The translations under genes were made by a program, and so were the position numbers. Of a stretch of 64,000 bases of DNA, positions 15,602 through 25,455 are shown in pieces. This stretch comes from Luteimonas sp. (lineage in GTDB: Bacteria; Pseudomonadota; Gammaproteobacteria; Xanthomonadales; Xanthomonadaceae): NCBI GenBank assembly GCA_024707405.1, contig JANPZU010000008.1:496001-560000 (forward strand), given 5' to 3'. Every line of letters begins with the position of its first letter. Positions within the stretch are counted from its first letter, which is position 1. A model generated the notes under the pieces. That model had not been told where the DNA came from. It searched no databases and saw nothing but the letters and a program-made list of their open reading frames with translations.

Positions 15602-16705
15602 TCAGTGCCGATGTTCGGCCGACAGGTAGGCGGCGCTCTGCATTTCGACCAGCCGCGAGGCGGTGCGCTCGAAGGCGCTGGCCAGACGTTCGCCGGCATA
15701 GAGTGCGTGCGGCGCGGCGGCGGCGGTGCAGACCAGGTTGACGTGGTGGTCGTACAGCTCGTCGATGAGGGTGACGAAACGACGCGCGGCATCGTCGCGG
15801 TCGCCGTGGAGCACGGGAATGCCGCCGAGCAGCACCGTGTGGAACTCGCGCGCGACCTCGATGTAGTCGGCCGCGCCACGCGGGCCTTCGCACAAGGCGT
15901 CGAAATCGAACCAGGCCATGCCCTTGTCGCGGGCGCGCACGCAGATGCGGCGGCCGTCGATCTCGATGCCGGCGTCGCGGTGCGCGTCGTCGCCGCCGAG
16001 TTCGTGCCAGCGCGCGTCGAGCCAGGCGTCGTCGCCGTCGTCGAGCGGCGCGCGGTACACCGGCGAGCGCGTCAGCGCACGCAGGCGGTAGTCGGTGTCG
16101 CTTTCCAGATACACCACCTGGCAGTGCGCGAGGATGAGGTCGATCGCCGGCAGGAAGCGCGCGCGCTGCAGGCCATCTCTGTAGAGATCGGGCGGGTCGA
16201 CGTTCGACGTGGTCACCACCACGATGCCTTCGGCGAACAGGCGTTCGAGCAGCCGCGCGAGGAGCATCGCGTCGCCGATGTCGCTGACGAAGAATTCGTC
16301 CAGCACCAGTACCCGCAGGGTGCGTTTCCACTCGCGCACGATCGCCGCCAGCGGGTCGCGTTCGCCGGCATGCGCGCGGATCCGCTCGTGCACTTCGCGC
16401 ATGAAGCGATGGAAATGGGTGCGGCGCTTTTCCGGGAGAGGCAGGCCCGCGAAGAACAGGTCGACGAGGAAGGTCTTGCCGCGCCCTACCCCACCCCACA
16501 GGTACAGGCCGTCCGGCGGTGGCGTGCGGTCGCGGCCAAGCAACTTGCCGACCAGGCCGCGTGGTTGCGGCTGCAGCAGTGCATCGTGGATGCGGTCGAG
16601 CGCGTGCAGCGCATCGTGCTGGGCCGGATCATCGTTCCACTCGCCGCGCGCGACACCGGCGCGATAGCACTCCGACGGCGTTGCCGCACCCTCGATGTCA
16701 CTCAT
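15602..16705 (-). CDS. zapE: Cell division protein ZapE (AFG1-like ATPase)
   Basis: A 367-residue P-loop ATPase of the ZapE/AFG1 family that associates with the FtsZ ring. Walker A GGVGRGKT is at 71-78, Walker B VLVLDEFFVSD follows, and the sensor region VVTTSN is present. The gene overlaps the end of the upstream hydrolase gene by 8 bp, so they share a transcript. It is divergent in orientation to nothing upstream; the nrdA promoter lies past its 3' end. Confidence 0.92.
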   Translation of the reverse strand: MSDIEGAATPSECYRAGVARGEWNDDPAQHDALHALDRIHDALLQPQPRGLVGKLLGRDRTPPPDGLYLWGGVGRGKTFLVDLFFAGLPLPEKRRTHFHRFMREVHERIRAHAGERDPLAAIVREWKRTLRVLVLDEFFVSDIGDAMLLARLLERLFAEGIVVVTTSNVDPPDLYRDGLQRARFLPAIDLILAHCQVVYLESDTDYRLRALTRSPVYRAPLDDGDDAWLDARWHELGGDDAHRDAGIEIDGRRICVRARDKGMAWFDFDALCEGPRGAADYIEVAREFHTVLLGGIPVLHGDRDDAARRFVTLIDELYDHHVNLVCTAAAAPHALYAGERLASAFERTASRLVEMQSAAYLSAEHRH

Positions 16706-17366
16706 TCGCGGCAGGCAGGTACTGGCGCACGCCGTGCTTGATCGCGCCGCGCAGGTCGATCAGCTTGCGATGGAAGAAGTGGCTGGTGTCGGGCATGCGC
16801 ACCAGTTCGGCCTGCGCGTTGGCGCGGTCGAGCCATTCGTACACGGCCTGCGGATCGACGATCTCGTCGTTCTCGCCCTGGATCACCAGCCACGGCATCG
16901 TCGGCATGGCGATGGTGTCGAAGTCCCAGCGGCCTGCCGGCGGCGCCACCGATACCAGCAACGACGGTTTCAGTTCCTCGGCGGCCTGCAGCGAGACATA
17001 GGCGCCGAAACTGAAGCCGGCCAGCCACAGGACATCCCCGGGGCGTTGCGCGCGCACCCAGGCCGCGACCGCGCGCAGGTCGTCGAGTTCGCCGCGGCCT
17101 TCGTCGAAGGTGCCTTCGGAGTTGCCGGTGCCGCGGAAGTTGAAGCGCACCGTGGCCGCACCGAGTTCGCGCAGGCTGCGCGCGACCATGGTGACCACCT
17201 TGTTGTGCATCGTGCCGCCTTCGGTGGGCAGCGGATGGCAGACGATCGCGACCAGCGGCAAACGCGTGACGTCGGCTTCGGGCAAATCGACGGCGACTTC
17301 CAGTGCGCCCGCCGGGCCGGGCAGGGTCAAGGTCGCGGATGCGGTCGGGAAGGCGGGGGAGGCCAT
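16698..17366 (-). CDS. Alpha/beta hydrolase
   Basis: A 222-residue alpha/beta hydrolase of the small prokaryotic type (dienelactone-hydrolase-like). The oxyanion region CHPLPTEGGTMHNK precedes the nucleophile elbow GFSFG (about residues 114-118); an acid in GENDEIVDP and histidine in DTSHFFH complete the triad. Its substrate is not evident. It lies upstream of zapE with an 8-bp overlap, an arrangement I believe recurs in this family. Confidence 0.85.
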   Translation of the reverse strand: MASPAFPTASATLTLPGPAGALEVAVDLPEADVTRLPLVAIVCHPLPTEGGTMHNKVVTMVARSLRELGAATVRFNFRGTGNSEGTFDEGRGELDDLRAVAAWVRAQRPGDVLWLAGFSFGAYVSLQAAEELKPSLLVSVAPPAGRWDFDTIAMPTMPWLVIQGENDEIVDPQAVYEWLDRANAQAELVRMPDTSHFFHRKLIDLRGAIKHGVRQYLPAANE

Positions 17367-17395
17367 GGGGCGATGATAGACGTTCGGATGCGGTG

Positions 17396-18844
17396 TCAGC
17401 GCGATCCCAGCCGGAGGCCGATGACCAGCGGGTCATGGTCGGAGCTGCGCCATGGAGATGCCGGAAGATCGCCGGTCTTAGCACCACGATAGCCGATGTT
17501 GGAGGGTTCATCGGCATTGCTGTGCCACTTGGCGGCACCGGCGAGGCGCGATGCGAGCGTGGGCGACAGCAGGGCGTGGTCGAGCCGGCCCGCCTGGCCG
17601 TCGAAGACATAGCTGTAGGGCGCCGGGCCGGTGTCTGTGGAGAAGGCATCGCGCCAGCCGGCATCGAGGAAGGCGCGGATCGGGTCTTCCATGGCATAGG
17701 CGTTGAAATCACCGACGATGGCGACAAGATCGCTGCCGGATCGGGTGGGATCGGCGTCCAGCCAGGCCATCAATCGATGGGCGGAGTCGACCCGCAGCGC
17801 GTTCCAGCAGGCCTGGCCGTCGCCGATGTCGCGATCGGCGCCCTCGGCTTCGCTGCAGCCTTTGGACTTGAAGTGGTTGGCCACGACCACGAAGGTCGGC
17901 CCGTCGTGGCCGCCGGTTCCGAGGGGCACGAAGGCCTGCGCCAGCGGCGCACGGCTGCGGGGGCCGAACGGGCCTTCCTCCAGCGTGGCAGGGGATCCAA
18001 CCGGGCGGATCTTGCCTGCGCGGTAGAGCAGCCCGACGCGGATGGCGTCGTCGCCCGGGCCGTGGCCGGCATCGACGAAGCGCCAGTCGCTGCCATCGGC
18101 ATTGAGGGCATCCACCAGTTGTGCGATGGCCGATTGCGGGCCGAAGCCGTCGTTCTCCAGTTCCATCAGCGCGGCGATGTGCGGGTCGAGTCCGCGGATG
18201 GTGGCCACAAGCCGGGCCTGCTGGGCCTCGTACTCGGCCTGCGTGCGTGCGCCGCGTGGGGTCGGGAAACCGTCGCCGCGGCCATCGCCGTTGAACAGGT
18301 TCTCGAGGTTGAACGCGGCGATGCGCACGTCGCCTGCCACTTGCGGCGGTTCCGGGCGCGGGGCGGGCTCGATCCGCAGGGGCGTGGTGGCTTGCAGCCG
18401 GTACTGGCCGTTGCGCTGCTCGATCACGCCTTCGGCCAGGGTGATGGTGCTGCCGCTGCGCGGTGCGGGTTGCCCGGCGAGGTAGGCGATGGTGGACGGG
18501 CGCTCCTCGTCGCTGCCGTCGTCGATCAGCAGGGTGCGGCGGGCATTGTCGGCCCTGAGCGCGCGTGCGGCGTCGCCCGGCAGCGCGACTTCGGTGGGCG
18601 TGGACAGCCGGCCATCGAAGCTGGCCACCAGCACGCCCCGGCGCTGCAGGTCGTGCTGGCCGCTGACCGTAAGCGGTGCGGTGATGCGCACCGGCAAGCC
18701 TTCGTAGCGTGCCCAGTTGTCGGGCAGGGTGTCGATGACGACGGGTGTCGAGGGCGCGGTGGCGTGCCGCGACGGCTCGCCTTGCGTGGCGCAGCCGGCA
18801 AGGCCGAGCATGAGGACGAGGCAAGGCAGGAAACGCAGGGCCAT
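17396..18844 (-). CDS. Extracellular endonuclease/phosphatase-family lipoprotein (ExeM/NucH type)
   Basis: A 482-residue exported nuclease-like protein. The N-terminus MALRFLPCLVLMLGLAGC is a lipoprotein signal; an OB-like segment (about 40-150) precedes the endonuclease/exonuclease/phosphatase domain starting at RIAAFNLENLF and ending WRSSDHDPLV. Metal and catalytic residues are seen in FNLENLF, ELENDGF, GDFNAY and SDHDP. It would degrade extracellular DNA. The ATG at 18844 follows GGAG at proper spacing and is preferred over 18871. Confidence 0.87.
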   Translation of the reverse strand: MALRFLPCLVLMLGLAGCATQGEPSRHATAPSTPVVIDTLPDNWARYEGLPVRITAPLTVSGQHDLQRRGVLVASFDGRLSTPTEVALPGDAARALRADNARRTLLIDDGSDEERPSTIAYLAGQPAPRSGSTITLAEGVIEQRNGQYRLQATTPLRIEPAPRPEPPQVAGDVRIAAFNLENLFNGDGRGDGFPTPRGARTQAEYEAQQARLVATIRGLDPHIAALMELENDGFGPQSAIAQLVDALNADGSDWRFVDAGHGPGDDAIRVGLLYRAGKIRPVGSPATLEEGPFGPRSRAPLAQAFVPLGTGGHDGPTFVVVANHFKSKGCSEAEGADRDIGDGQACWNALRVDSAHRLMAWLDADPTRSGSDLVAIVGDFNAYAMEDPIRAFLDAGWRDAFSTDTGPAPYSYVFDGQAGRLDHALLSPTLASRLAGAAKWHSNADEPSNIGYRGAKTGDLPASPWRSSDHDPLVIGLRLGSR

Positions 18845-18868
18845 CGGTGTCTCCGGGTTCGGTCGCCG

Positions 18869-18898
18869 CAAACGAAGACGCCGCCCGGAGGCGGCGTC
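18869..18898 (-). terminator. Terminator after the cytochrome c gene
   Basis: On the minus strand a 9-bp stem (GACGCCGCC with GGCGGCGTC, 18898-18877) and 4-base loop are followed by TTCGTTT. It lies 29 bp past the cytochrome stop. Confidence 0.65.
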
Positions 18899-18926
18899 GG
18901 AGCGCTGCTCGCGTCGGGGCGGCAGC

Positions 18927-19442
18927 TTACTTCAGGTTGCCGACCATCCAGTCGACGGTGGCGTGGATCTGTTCGTCGGTCAGCGCCGGGTTGCCGCCCT
19001 TGGCGGGCATCACGCCGGTGCTGCCGGTGAAGCCTTCGATCGAATGGCGGTACAGGGTGTCGATGCCCTGGGCGATGCGCGCATCCCAGTGCGCATGGTC
19101 GAGGGTCGGCGCGCCGCCAGCCCCGGAGGTGTGGCAACCGGCGCACAGGTTGCCGTAGATCACCGAGCCGTCCAGCGTGCCGCCGTAGGCCACCTGGGCC
19201 GCCGCTGCGGCCGCGGCCGCGGCGCTGGCAGCCGCCTGGGCGGCCGCGCCGGTGCTGCCGGCGTAGACCGCGCCGACCGGCGCGATGCGGTTCTCGGTGC
19301 GCTTGGCGGTGGCCGGATCGACTTCCGGCGGCAGTGCGCGATGCAGGAACGCGGCACCGATGATCAGGCCCAGTGTGACCAATACCAGGAAGCCGATCAC
19401 CAGCGAGAAGCGCTTGAGGAATTCGAGATCGTAGTTGCGCAC
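18927..19442 (-). CDS. Membrane-anchored c-type cytochrome (cytochrome c5-like)
   Basis: A 171-residue protein with an uncleaved N-terminal membrane helix (about 11-33), a linker with a run of 13 consecutive small residues mostly Ala (about 68-84), and one heme-c site CAGCH (100-104). The distal ligand is the methionine in GVMPAKGG (145). It passes electrons in the periplasm, probably towards a terminal oxidase. The long alanine linker would let the heme domain swing between partners. Confidence 0.9.
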   Translation of the reverse strand: MRNYDLEFLKRFSLVIGFLVLVTLGLIIGAAFLHRALPPEVDPATAKRTENRIAPVGAVYAGSTGAAAQAAASAAAAAAAAAQVAYGGTLDGSVIYGNLCAGCHTSGAGGAPTLDHAHWDARIAQGIDTLYRHSIEGFTGSTGVMPAKGGNPALTDEQIHATVDWMVGNLK

Positions 19443-19534
19443 GGATCACCTTTGGCACGCGGCATTCGGGCCGCAGCTAGTCGCGAAGTATAAACACCGC
19501 CGGGCTGGCGCGGCCCGGTGGCCGGCCGGATTGG

Positions 19535-19608
19535 CGCGCCTGGAGGGATTCGAACCCCCGACCAATGGCTTCGGAAGCCACTACTCTATCCGGCTGAGCT
19601 ACAGGCGC
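19535..19608 (-). tRNA. tRNA-Arg (anticodon CCG)
   Basis: The 74-base minus-strand sequence folds as a tRNA: acceptor stem GCGCCTG with CAGGCGC, D arm, anticodon loop TTCCGAA giving CCG, and T arm GGGGG-TTCGAAT-CCCTC. It lies between the cytochrome and ubiA. Confidence 0.97.
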
Positions 19609-19675
19609 GAGCCGCGTATTGTTCCATGATCGTGCCCCGTGGCGCGAGTACGGCGGGTCGTCAGGTCGGGAGAAG

Positions 19676-20584
19676 ATGGGTTACGAACGCTATGCACCCC
19701 CCGCGACGAAGCCGGTTCCGCGTTGGCGGGAACGGCTGGGGCAGTACTGGACGCTGGTGCGCGGCGACCGGCCGATCGGCTGGCTGCTGCTGCTGTGGCC
19801 GACGTGGTGGGGACTGTGGATCGCGTCGGGCGGGGTGCCGTCGTGGTGGATCCTGTTCGTGTTCAGCGCGGGCGTGTGGCTGACGCGTTCGGCCGGTTGC
19901 GTGATCAACGACTATGCCGACCGCTGGCTCGATGGCAGCGTCGAGCGCACGAAGAACCGGCCGCTGGCAACCGGCGCGGTGTCCGGGCGCGAGGCGCTGG
20001 TGGTGTTCGCGGTGTTGATGCTGGCCGCGTTCGCGCTGGTGCTCACGCTCAACCGCCTGACGATGCTGATGAGCGTGGTCGGCGTGATTCTCGCCGCCAG
20101 CTACCCGTACCTAAAGCGTTACACGTATCTGCCGCAGGTGTACCTGGGCATGGCGTTCGGTTGGGGCATCCCGATGGGCTTCGCGGCGGTGCAGGGCGAA
20201 GTGCCGCCGGTGGCATGGGTGCTGTACGTGGCCAACATCTTCTGGGCGACCGCCTACGACACGTGGTACGCGATGGTCGACCGCGACGACGACATCCGCA
20301 TGGGTGCGAAATCCACCGCCATCCTGTTCGGCGATCTCGACCTCGTTGCGCAGGGCGTGCTGTACGCGATGACGTTCTCGGCGCTCGCATTGGTCGGTCG
20401 CGAAGCGGGGATGGGGAATTACTTCTGGTACGGGCTGGGCGTGGCGCTGCTGTTCGTGCTTTACCAGTTCGCCATTGCGCGCAGCCGCGAGCGCGAGGCC
20501 TGCTTCCGCGCCTTCCTCAACAACCACTGGGTCGGCATGGCGGTGTTCGCGGGGATCGCGGCGGATTACGCGCTCGCCGGCTGA
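19676..20584 (+). CDS. ubiA: 4-hydroxybenzoate polyprenyltransferase
   Basis: A 302-residue integral membrane prenyltransferase that joins the polyprenyl tail to 4-hydroxybenzoate in ubiquinone synthesis. The two Asp-rich motifs, [10 protein letters not shown] (78-87) and [13 protein letters not shown] (about 197-209), bind Mg-diphosphate; seven to nine hydrophobic helices follow the usual pattern. The ATG at 19676 has GGGAG just upstream; the longer frame from 19619 adds a hydrophilic extension that is not typical. UbiK, an accessory ubiquinone factor, is encoded at 62.2 kb. Confidence 0.95.
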   Translation: MGYERYAPPATKPVPRWRERLGQYWTLVRGDRPIGWLLLLWPTWWGLWIASGGVPSWWILFVFSAGVWLTRSAGCVINDYADRWLDGSVERTKNRPLATGAVSGREALVVFAVLMLAAFALVLTLNRLTMLMSVVGVILAASYPYLKRYTYLPQVYLGMAFGWGIPMGFAAVQGEVPPVAWVLYVANIFWATAYDTWYAMVDRDDDIRMGAKSTAILFGDLDLVAQGVLYAMTFSALALVGREAGMGNYFWYGLGVALLFVLYQFAIARSREREACFRAFLNNHWVGMAVFAGIAADYALAG

Positions 20585-21313
20585 TCACGGCACGCGCGCA
20601 CAGACCCACGCATCCACGCGCACCACGCCGGCCCGGTGCAGCGCACGGGCCGCCGAGTGCAGGGTGGCCCCGGTGGTCATCACGTCGTCGACCAGTGCGA
20701 CATGGGTAGGGAGCGGCCGGGCGCCGCTGACGATGAAGGCGCCACGCAGGTTGCGTTTGCGCGCCCGGGCGTCGAGTCGCGATTGCGGCGTGGTTTCACG
20801 CACGCGCCGCAAGCTGTCCGCCAGCAGGGGCAGGGCGAGCCTGCTGGCGAGCGGTTTCGCCAGTTCCAGTGCCTGGTCGTAGCCGCGCCGCCGCAGCCGC
20901 GCCGTGTGCAAGGGGATCGGGACGATGGCGTCCGGCAGGGGCAGGCCGGCGAAAGCGCGGGCCATGGCGTCGGCAAGCAAGCGCCCCGCGGCAAGGTCGC
21001 GATGGAACTTGAGCCTCGGCAACAGGCGGTCGAGGGGATGGCCATAGACGAAGGCGGCGCGGGTTTCGGCGACCGGCGGCGGGCGGGACAGGCATGCGCC
21101 GCAGACGATGCCCGTGGCAGGCAAGGGGATGGCGCAGCGCAGGCAGGCCGCGTGGAGCCAGGGCAGGGTGGCGGTACAGGCCGCGCAAAGATCGTGGCCG
21201 TCCTGCCCGGCTTCGCGGCACAACAGGCAGCGTGGCGAGGCCAGCCGACGGACGAGCCGCCCCCACCAGCCGTCAACTTCTGCGCGTGGCGTTTGGTTGA
21301 CAGGGTCAGGCAT
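20585..21313 (-). CDS. ComF family phosphoribosyltransferase-like protein
   Basis: A 242-residue ComF-type protein linked to DNA uptake and to biotin gene neighbourhoods (GntX of E. coli). The N-terminus has Cys-rich zinc-binding pairs (CLLC, CAAC, CLRC, CGAC), followed by a phosphoribosyltransferase fold with PRPP motif [13 protein letters not shown] (about 204-216). The stop abuts that of convergent ubiA with no gap. It is divergent from bioB (49-bp gap); the start at 21313 avoids overlap with bioB. The frame open past 21313 is antisense to bioB and is not used. Confidence 0.88.
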   Translation of the reverse strand: MPDPVNQTPRAEVDGWWGRLVRRLASPRCLLCREAGQDGHDLCAACTATLPWLHAACLRCAIPLPATGIVCGACLSRPPPVAETRAAFVYGHPLDRLLPRLKFHRDLAAGRLLADAMARAFAGLPLPDAIVPIPLHTARLRRRGYDQALELAKPLASRLALPLLADSLRRVRETTPQSRLDARARKRNLRGAFIVSGARPLPTHVALVDDVMTTGATLHSAARALHRAGVVRVDAWVCARVP

Positions 21314-21362
21314 GCTTCCCAGACTGCCGACCCCAAGCCCATGCGTCTGTCGGGAAACGCCC

Positions 21363-22412
21363 ATGACTGCCGTCAGCCAAGCCCCATCCGCCCTCCGCCA
21401 CGACTGGGGGCTGCGCGAGATCGAGGCCCTGTTCGACCTGCCGTTCCCGGAACTGCTGCATCGCGCAGCGACCGTGCACCGCGAAACCTTCGATCCGGCC
21501 GAGGTGCAGGTCAGCACCCTGCTGTCGGTGAAGACCGGTGGCTGCCCGGAGGACTGCGCCTACTGCCCGCAGGCCCAGCGCTACCATACCGGTGTCGACG
21601 CGACCAAGCTGATGAGCACCGAGGACGTGGTGGAGAAGGCCAGGCAGGCCAAGGCCGCCGGCGCCTCGCGCTTCTGCATGGGCGCGGCGTGGCGCTCACC
21701 GAAGGATCGCGACATCCCCAAGGTCGCGGCGATGATCCGCGAGGTGAAGGCGCTGGGTCTCGAAACCTGCGCGACGCTGGGTATGCTGAGTGGCGACCAG
21801 GCGACCGCGTTGCGCGCCGCCGGCCTCGATTACTACAACCACAACATCGACACCGATCCCGAGTTCTACGACTCGATCATCCGCACCCGCGAGATCCAGG
21901 ATCGCCTCGACACGCTCGAACACGTGCGCGACGCCGGCATGAAGACCTGCTGCGGCGGCATCGTCGGCATGGGCGAGACGCGGCGCCAGCGTGCCGGTTT
22001 CCTGCGCACGCTGGCCAACCTGCCTGCGCATCCCGATTCGGTGCCGATCAACCGCCTGGTGCAGGTGGAAGGCACGCCGCTGCACGGCACGCAGCAGCTG
22101 GATCCGTTCGAATTCGTGCGCACCATCGCGGTCGCGCGCCTGCTGATGCCGCAGTCTATGGTCAGGCTCTCGGCGGGGCGCGAGGAGATGAGCGACGAAC
22201 TGCAGGCGTTGTGCTTCATGGCCGGCGCCAATTCGATCTTCTACGGCGAAAAGTTGCTGACCACCGGCAATCCGGACACCGAGCGCGACATGGCGTTGTT
22301 CGCACGCCTCGGCCTGCGACCGATGCAGGTGACCGTGGATGCGCACGACCATGACCATGGTGGCACCGTGCATGCCGACATCGTCGAGGGCGCACGTCCC
22401 TGCGCGGCCTGA
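21363..22412 (+). CDS. bioB: Biotin synthase
   Basis: A 349-residue radical-SAM enzyme that inserts sulfur into dethiobiotin. The radical-SAM cysteines C61, C65 and C68 are in [10 protein letters not shown]; the sequence keeps YNHNID, the [2Fe-2S] ligand region [10 protein letters not shown] and the C-terminal extension. It is the first gene of the biotin operon; the 49-bp gap to comF must contain promoter and any regulator site. Confidence 0.97.
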   Translation: MTAVSQAPSALRHDWGLREIEALFDLPFPELLHRAATVHRETFDPAEVQVSTLLSVKTGGCPEDCAYCPQAQRYHTGVDATKLMSTEDVVEKARQAKAAGASRFCMGAAWRSPKDRDIPKVAAMIREVKALGLETCATLGMLSGDQATALRAAGLDYYNHNIDTDPEFYDSIIRTREIQDRLDTLEHVRDAGMKTCCGGIVGMGETRRQRAGFLRTLANLPAHPDSVPINRLVQVEGTPLHGTQQLDPFEFVRTIAVARLLMPQSMVRLSAGREEMSDELQALCFMAGANSIFYGEKLLTTGNPDTERDMALFARLGLRPMQVTVDAHDHDHGGTVHADIVEGARPCAA

Positions 22413-22433
22413 GCCGCGCGGGCACGCAACGCC

Positions 22434-23651
22434 ATGGCCGATCGCGCCGACCTGCGTGAGCGCGTTGCCGTGCAGCGTGGGCAACGCATCGCGCAGGCCG
22501 CGGTGCGCCAGCGGCGGACGGTGCTGCATCGCGACGGCGTGCGTTGCGAAGTCGGCGACGGGCAGGGCGCATCGCGCTGGCTGCTGAACTTCTGCGGCAA
22601 CGACTACCTCGGTCTGTCGCAACAATTCGCCGTGGTCAATGCGCTGGAGGATGCAGCCTCGCGCGAAGGCGTGGGCGCCACCGCCTCGCATCTGGTCAGC
22701 GGCCACCATGCCGCGCACGAGGCGCTGGAGCGCGAAGTCGCCGACTGGCTGGAAGTGCCCGCCGCATTGCTGTTCGGCAATGGTTACCTCGCCAATCTCG
22801 CCGTGCTGCAGGCGCTGCTCGGCGACGACGACGTCTGCGTGCAGGATCGCCTCAACCACGCCAGCCTGGTCGATGCCGCGCGCCTGTCCGGTTGCCGCCT
22901 GCGGCGCTATCCGCATGGCGATGCCGAAGGTGCGCTGCGCCAGTTGCGTGCGTCACCATCCGGCGCCGCGCTGCTGGCGACCGACGGCGTGTTCAGCATG
23001 GATGGCGATGTCGCGCCGCTGCGCGAACTGTCGTTGGCCGCGCGCATGCAGAAGGCCTTGCTGTATGTCGACGACGCGCACGGCATCGGCGTACTCGGCC
23101 CGCAGGGCCGTGGTTCCGTAGCCGACGCCGGGCTCGACCTGCGCGGCGCGCCGTTGCGGTTGATCACGTTGGGCAAGGCGCTCGGCGGCTATGGCGCAGT
23201 GGTGGCCGGCGATGCGGATCTGGTGCGCCACCTTGCCGAAACCGCGCGGCCTTACATCTACACCACGGCCTTGCCGCCGGCGCAGGCCGCCGCGTCACTG
23301 GCGGCGGTGAAGCTGGCGCGGCGCGAGGACTGGCGGCGCGACAAGCTGGCATCGCTGGTCGCGCAATTCCGCGGCGGTGCGCAACGGCATGGTCTCGACG
23401 TGATGGCCTCGGACACGCCGATCCAGCCGGTGCTGTGCGGCGACAACGCCACCGCGCTGGCGATGTCCGCCGAACTCGAGCGCGCCGGCTTCTGGGTGGC
23501 GGCGATCCGCCCGCCGACCGTGCCCGAAGGCCGTGCACGGTTGCGCGTCACGCTGACCGCGGCGCATGCCGATGCCGATGTCGATGCCCTGCTCGAAGCC
23601 CTCGTGGCGGCGCGCGACCGCGTCGGCCACGCCACCAGCCGCGTCGCATGA
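22434..23651 (+). CDS. bioF: 8-amino-7-oxononanoate synthase
   Basis: A 405-residue PLP-dependent enzyme that condenses pimeloyl-ACP with alanine, the first step of ring assembly in biotin synthesis. The PLP lysine is K248 in [19 protein letters not shown] and [10 protein letters not shown] are the other conserved motifs. It starts 21 bp after bioB and overlaps the next gene by ATGA. Confidence 0.95.
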   Translation: MADRADLRERVAVQRGQRIAQAAVRQRRTVLHRDGVRCEVGDGQGASRWLLNFCGNDYLGLSQQFAVVNALEDAASREGVGATASHLVSGHHAAHEALEREVADWLEVPAALLFGNGYLANLAVLQALLGDDDVCVQDRLNHASLVDAARLSGCRLRRYPHGDAEGALRQLRASPSGAALLATDGVFSMDGDVAPLRELSLAARMQKALLYVDDAHGIGVLGPQGRGSVADAGLDLRGAPLRLITLGKALGGYGAVVAGDADLVRHLAETARPYIYTTALPPAQAAASLAAVKLARREDWRRDKLASLVAQFRGGAQRHGLDVMASDTPIQPVLCGDNATALAMSAELERAGFWVAAIRPPTVPEGRARLRVTLTAAHADADVDALLEALVAARDRVGHATSRVA

Positions 23652-24652
23652 GCCACGGCAACGCGCAGGGCCGCCTCGCGCTGGCGGCGGTCGGCATCGC
23701 CTTGCTGTCGGCGCTGTTCTTCACCATGACCTACGTGCTCAACCGTGCCAGTGCGAACGAGGGCGGGCATTGGGCATGGATGGCATCGCTGCGTTACCTC
23801 ATCACGCTGCCGCTGATGTTGCCGCTGATGCGCATGCAGGGTGGAATGGCGCCGGTGCTGCGTGCGATCGCAGCGCATCCGTGGGCATGGCTGCGCTGTT
23901 CGGCCATCGGCTTCGTGCTGTTCTACTGCACCTTGAGTTTCGCCGCGGCCAGCGGGCCGTCGTGGCTGGTGGCGGGCACGTTCCAGTTCACGGTGATCGC
24001 CGGCATGCTGTGCGCGCCGTTTCTTTACAACGATGCGCGTCGGCACATTCCGCCCGCAGGACTTGCCGTCGCCGGTGTCATCTTCGCCGGCGTGCTGCTG
24101 ATGCAGTTCGGCCATGCCAGCGGCGCGCTCGATCGCGCGGCATGGATCGCACTGGGCTGCGTGCTGGTCGCGGCGTTTGCGTATCCGCTGGGCAATCGCC
24201 TGCTGCTGCTGCATCTCGAACGCAGTGGCGAATCGCTCAATGCGACGCAGCGCGTACTCGGCATGACGCTCGCCAGCCAGCCGCTATGGCTGCTGCTGGC
24301 GCTGTACGCCGGCACCACGCAGGGCACGCCGTCGCTATCGCATGTCTGGCTTGCCGCAGGCGTGGCGCTGTTCGCGGGCGTGATCGCGACGATCCTGTTT
24401 TTCCAGGCCACCGGCATGGTGCGCGACCAGCCGCTGGCGCTGGGCGCGGCCGAAGCGATGCAGGGCGCCGAAGTGGTGTTCGCCGTGCTGCTGGGCATGT
24501 TGTTGCTGGGCGAAGCACGGCCGACCGGCAGCGCGTTGTGGGGCGCGGCCGTGGTGATCGCGGGGATCGCGGCATTCGCATGGGTGGTGGCGCGACCGGC
24601 GGCAGGCAGCGATCGTGCGACGAAAGCCCTGCGCACGGACAAGGGCGCATGA
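23648..24652 (+). CDS. DMT/EmrE-like membrane transporter inside the biotin operon
   Basis: A 334-residue protein with about ten membrane helices of the drug/metabolite-transporter superfamily (multidrug-resistance efflux subgroup). Start and stop codons overlap bioF and bioH (ATGA on both sides), so it is an integral operon member. Its substrate is unknown. Its position suggests a role with pimelate-derived or biotin-related metabolites, but this is inference. Confidence 0.85.
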   Translation: MSHGNAQGRLALAAVGIALLSALFFTMTYVLNRASANEGGHWAWMASLRYLITLPLMLPLMRMQGGMAPVLRAIAAHPWAWLRCSAIGFVLFYCTLSFAAASGPSWLVAGTFQFTVIAGMLCAPFLYNDARRHIPPAGLAVAGVIFAGVLLMQFGHASGALDRAAWIALGCVLVAAFAYPLGNRLLLLHLERSGESLNATQRVLGMTLASQPLWLLLALYAGTTQGTPSLSHVWLAAGVALFAGVIATILFFQATGMVRDQPLALGAAEAMQGAEVVFAVLLGMLLLGEARPTGSALWGAAVVIAGIAAFAWVVARPAAGSDRATKALRTDKGA

Positions 24653-25455
24653 GCATGCGCGGTGATGCATTGCACATCGAAACGCGCGGCGCGGGCCCCG
24701 ACCTGATCCTGTTGCATGGCTGGGCGATGCATTCGGGCGTGTTCGATGCGCTGGCGTTGCACCTGTCGTCGCGTTTCACGCTGCACCTGGTCGACCTGCC
24801 AGGGCATGGGCACAGCCACGACAGCGCATTGCCGCTCGCACTCGAACCGGTGGTCGACGCACTCGCCGCGCGCTTCCCGCGCGCGCTGTGGGCGGGGTGG
24901 TCGCTGGGCGGCCTGTTCGCGCTGCACGCCGCCGCGACGCGGCCCGAGGCGGTCGCGGGACTGGCGATGATCTGTGCCAGCCCGAAATTCGTGCGCGGCG
25001 AGGACTGGCCGCAAGGGATGTTGCCCGAGGTCTTCCGTGGATTTGCGCGTGGCCTGCGTGGCGACTACCGCGCCACGCTCGATCGCTTCATCGCGCTGGA
25101 GGCGTTCGGTTCGGACGATGCGCGTGGCGAGATCCGCACGCTGCGCGACGAAGTATTCGCGCGCGGCGAGCCGGCGGCGCACGTGCTGGCCGATGGCTTG
25201 TCCCTGCTCGAAGACACGGATCTGCGCAATGTGTTGTCCGGCCTGCAGATGCCGACGCTGTGGTACGCGGGGCGTCGCGACCGCCTGGTCGATCCGCGCG
25301 CGATGCAGGCGGCGGCAGGACTCGTGGCGGATGCGCGCATAGTGGTCGCCGAACATGCCGGCCACGCGCCTTTCCTGACCCATGCCGATGCCGTTGCGGC
25401 GGAACTGCTTGCATTCGCGGCCCATGTCGAGCGCTTGGAAGGAGGCTCGCGATGA
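24649..25455 (+). CDS. bioH: Pimeloyl-ACP methyl ester esterase
   Basis: A 268-residue alpha/beta hydrolase that removes the methyl ester from pimeloyl-ACP, ending the BioC/BioH route. Nucleophile elbow GWSLGG with S85, oxyanion region LHGWAMHSG, acid in GRRDRLVD and histidine in EHAGHAPFL are all present. ATGA overlaps link it with its neighbours on both sides. An ATG two codons later is possible. Confidence 0.92.
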   Translation: MSMRGDALHIETRGAGPDLILLHGWAMHSGVFDALALHLSSRFTLHLVDLPGHGHSHDSALPLALEPVVDALAARFPRALWAGWSLGGLFALHAAATRPEAVAGLAMICASPKFVRGEDWPQGMLPEVFRGFARGLRGDYRATLDRFIALEAFGSDDARGEIRTLRDEVFARGEPAAHVLADGLSLLEDTDLRNVLSGLQMPTLWYAGRRDRLVDPRAMQAAAGLVADARIVVAEHAGHAPFLTHADAVAAELLAFAAHVERLEGGSR

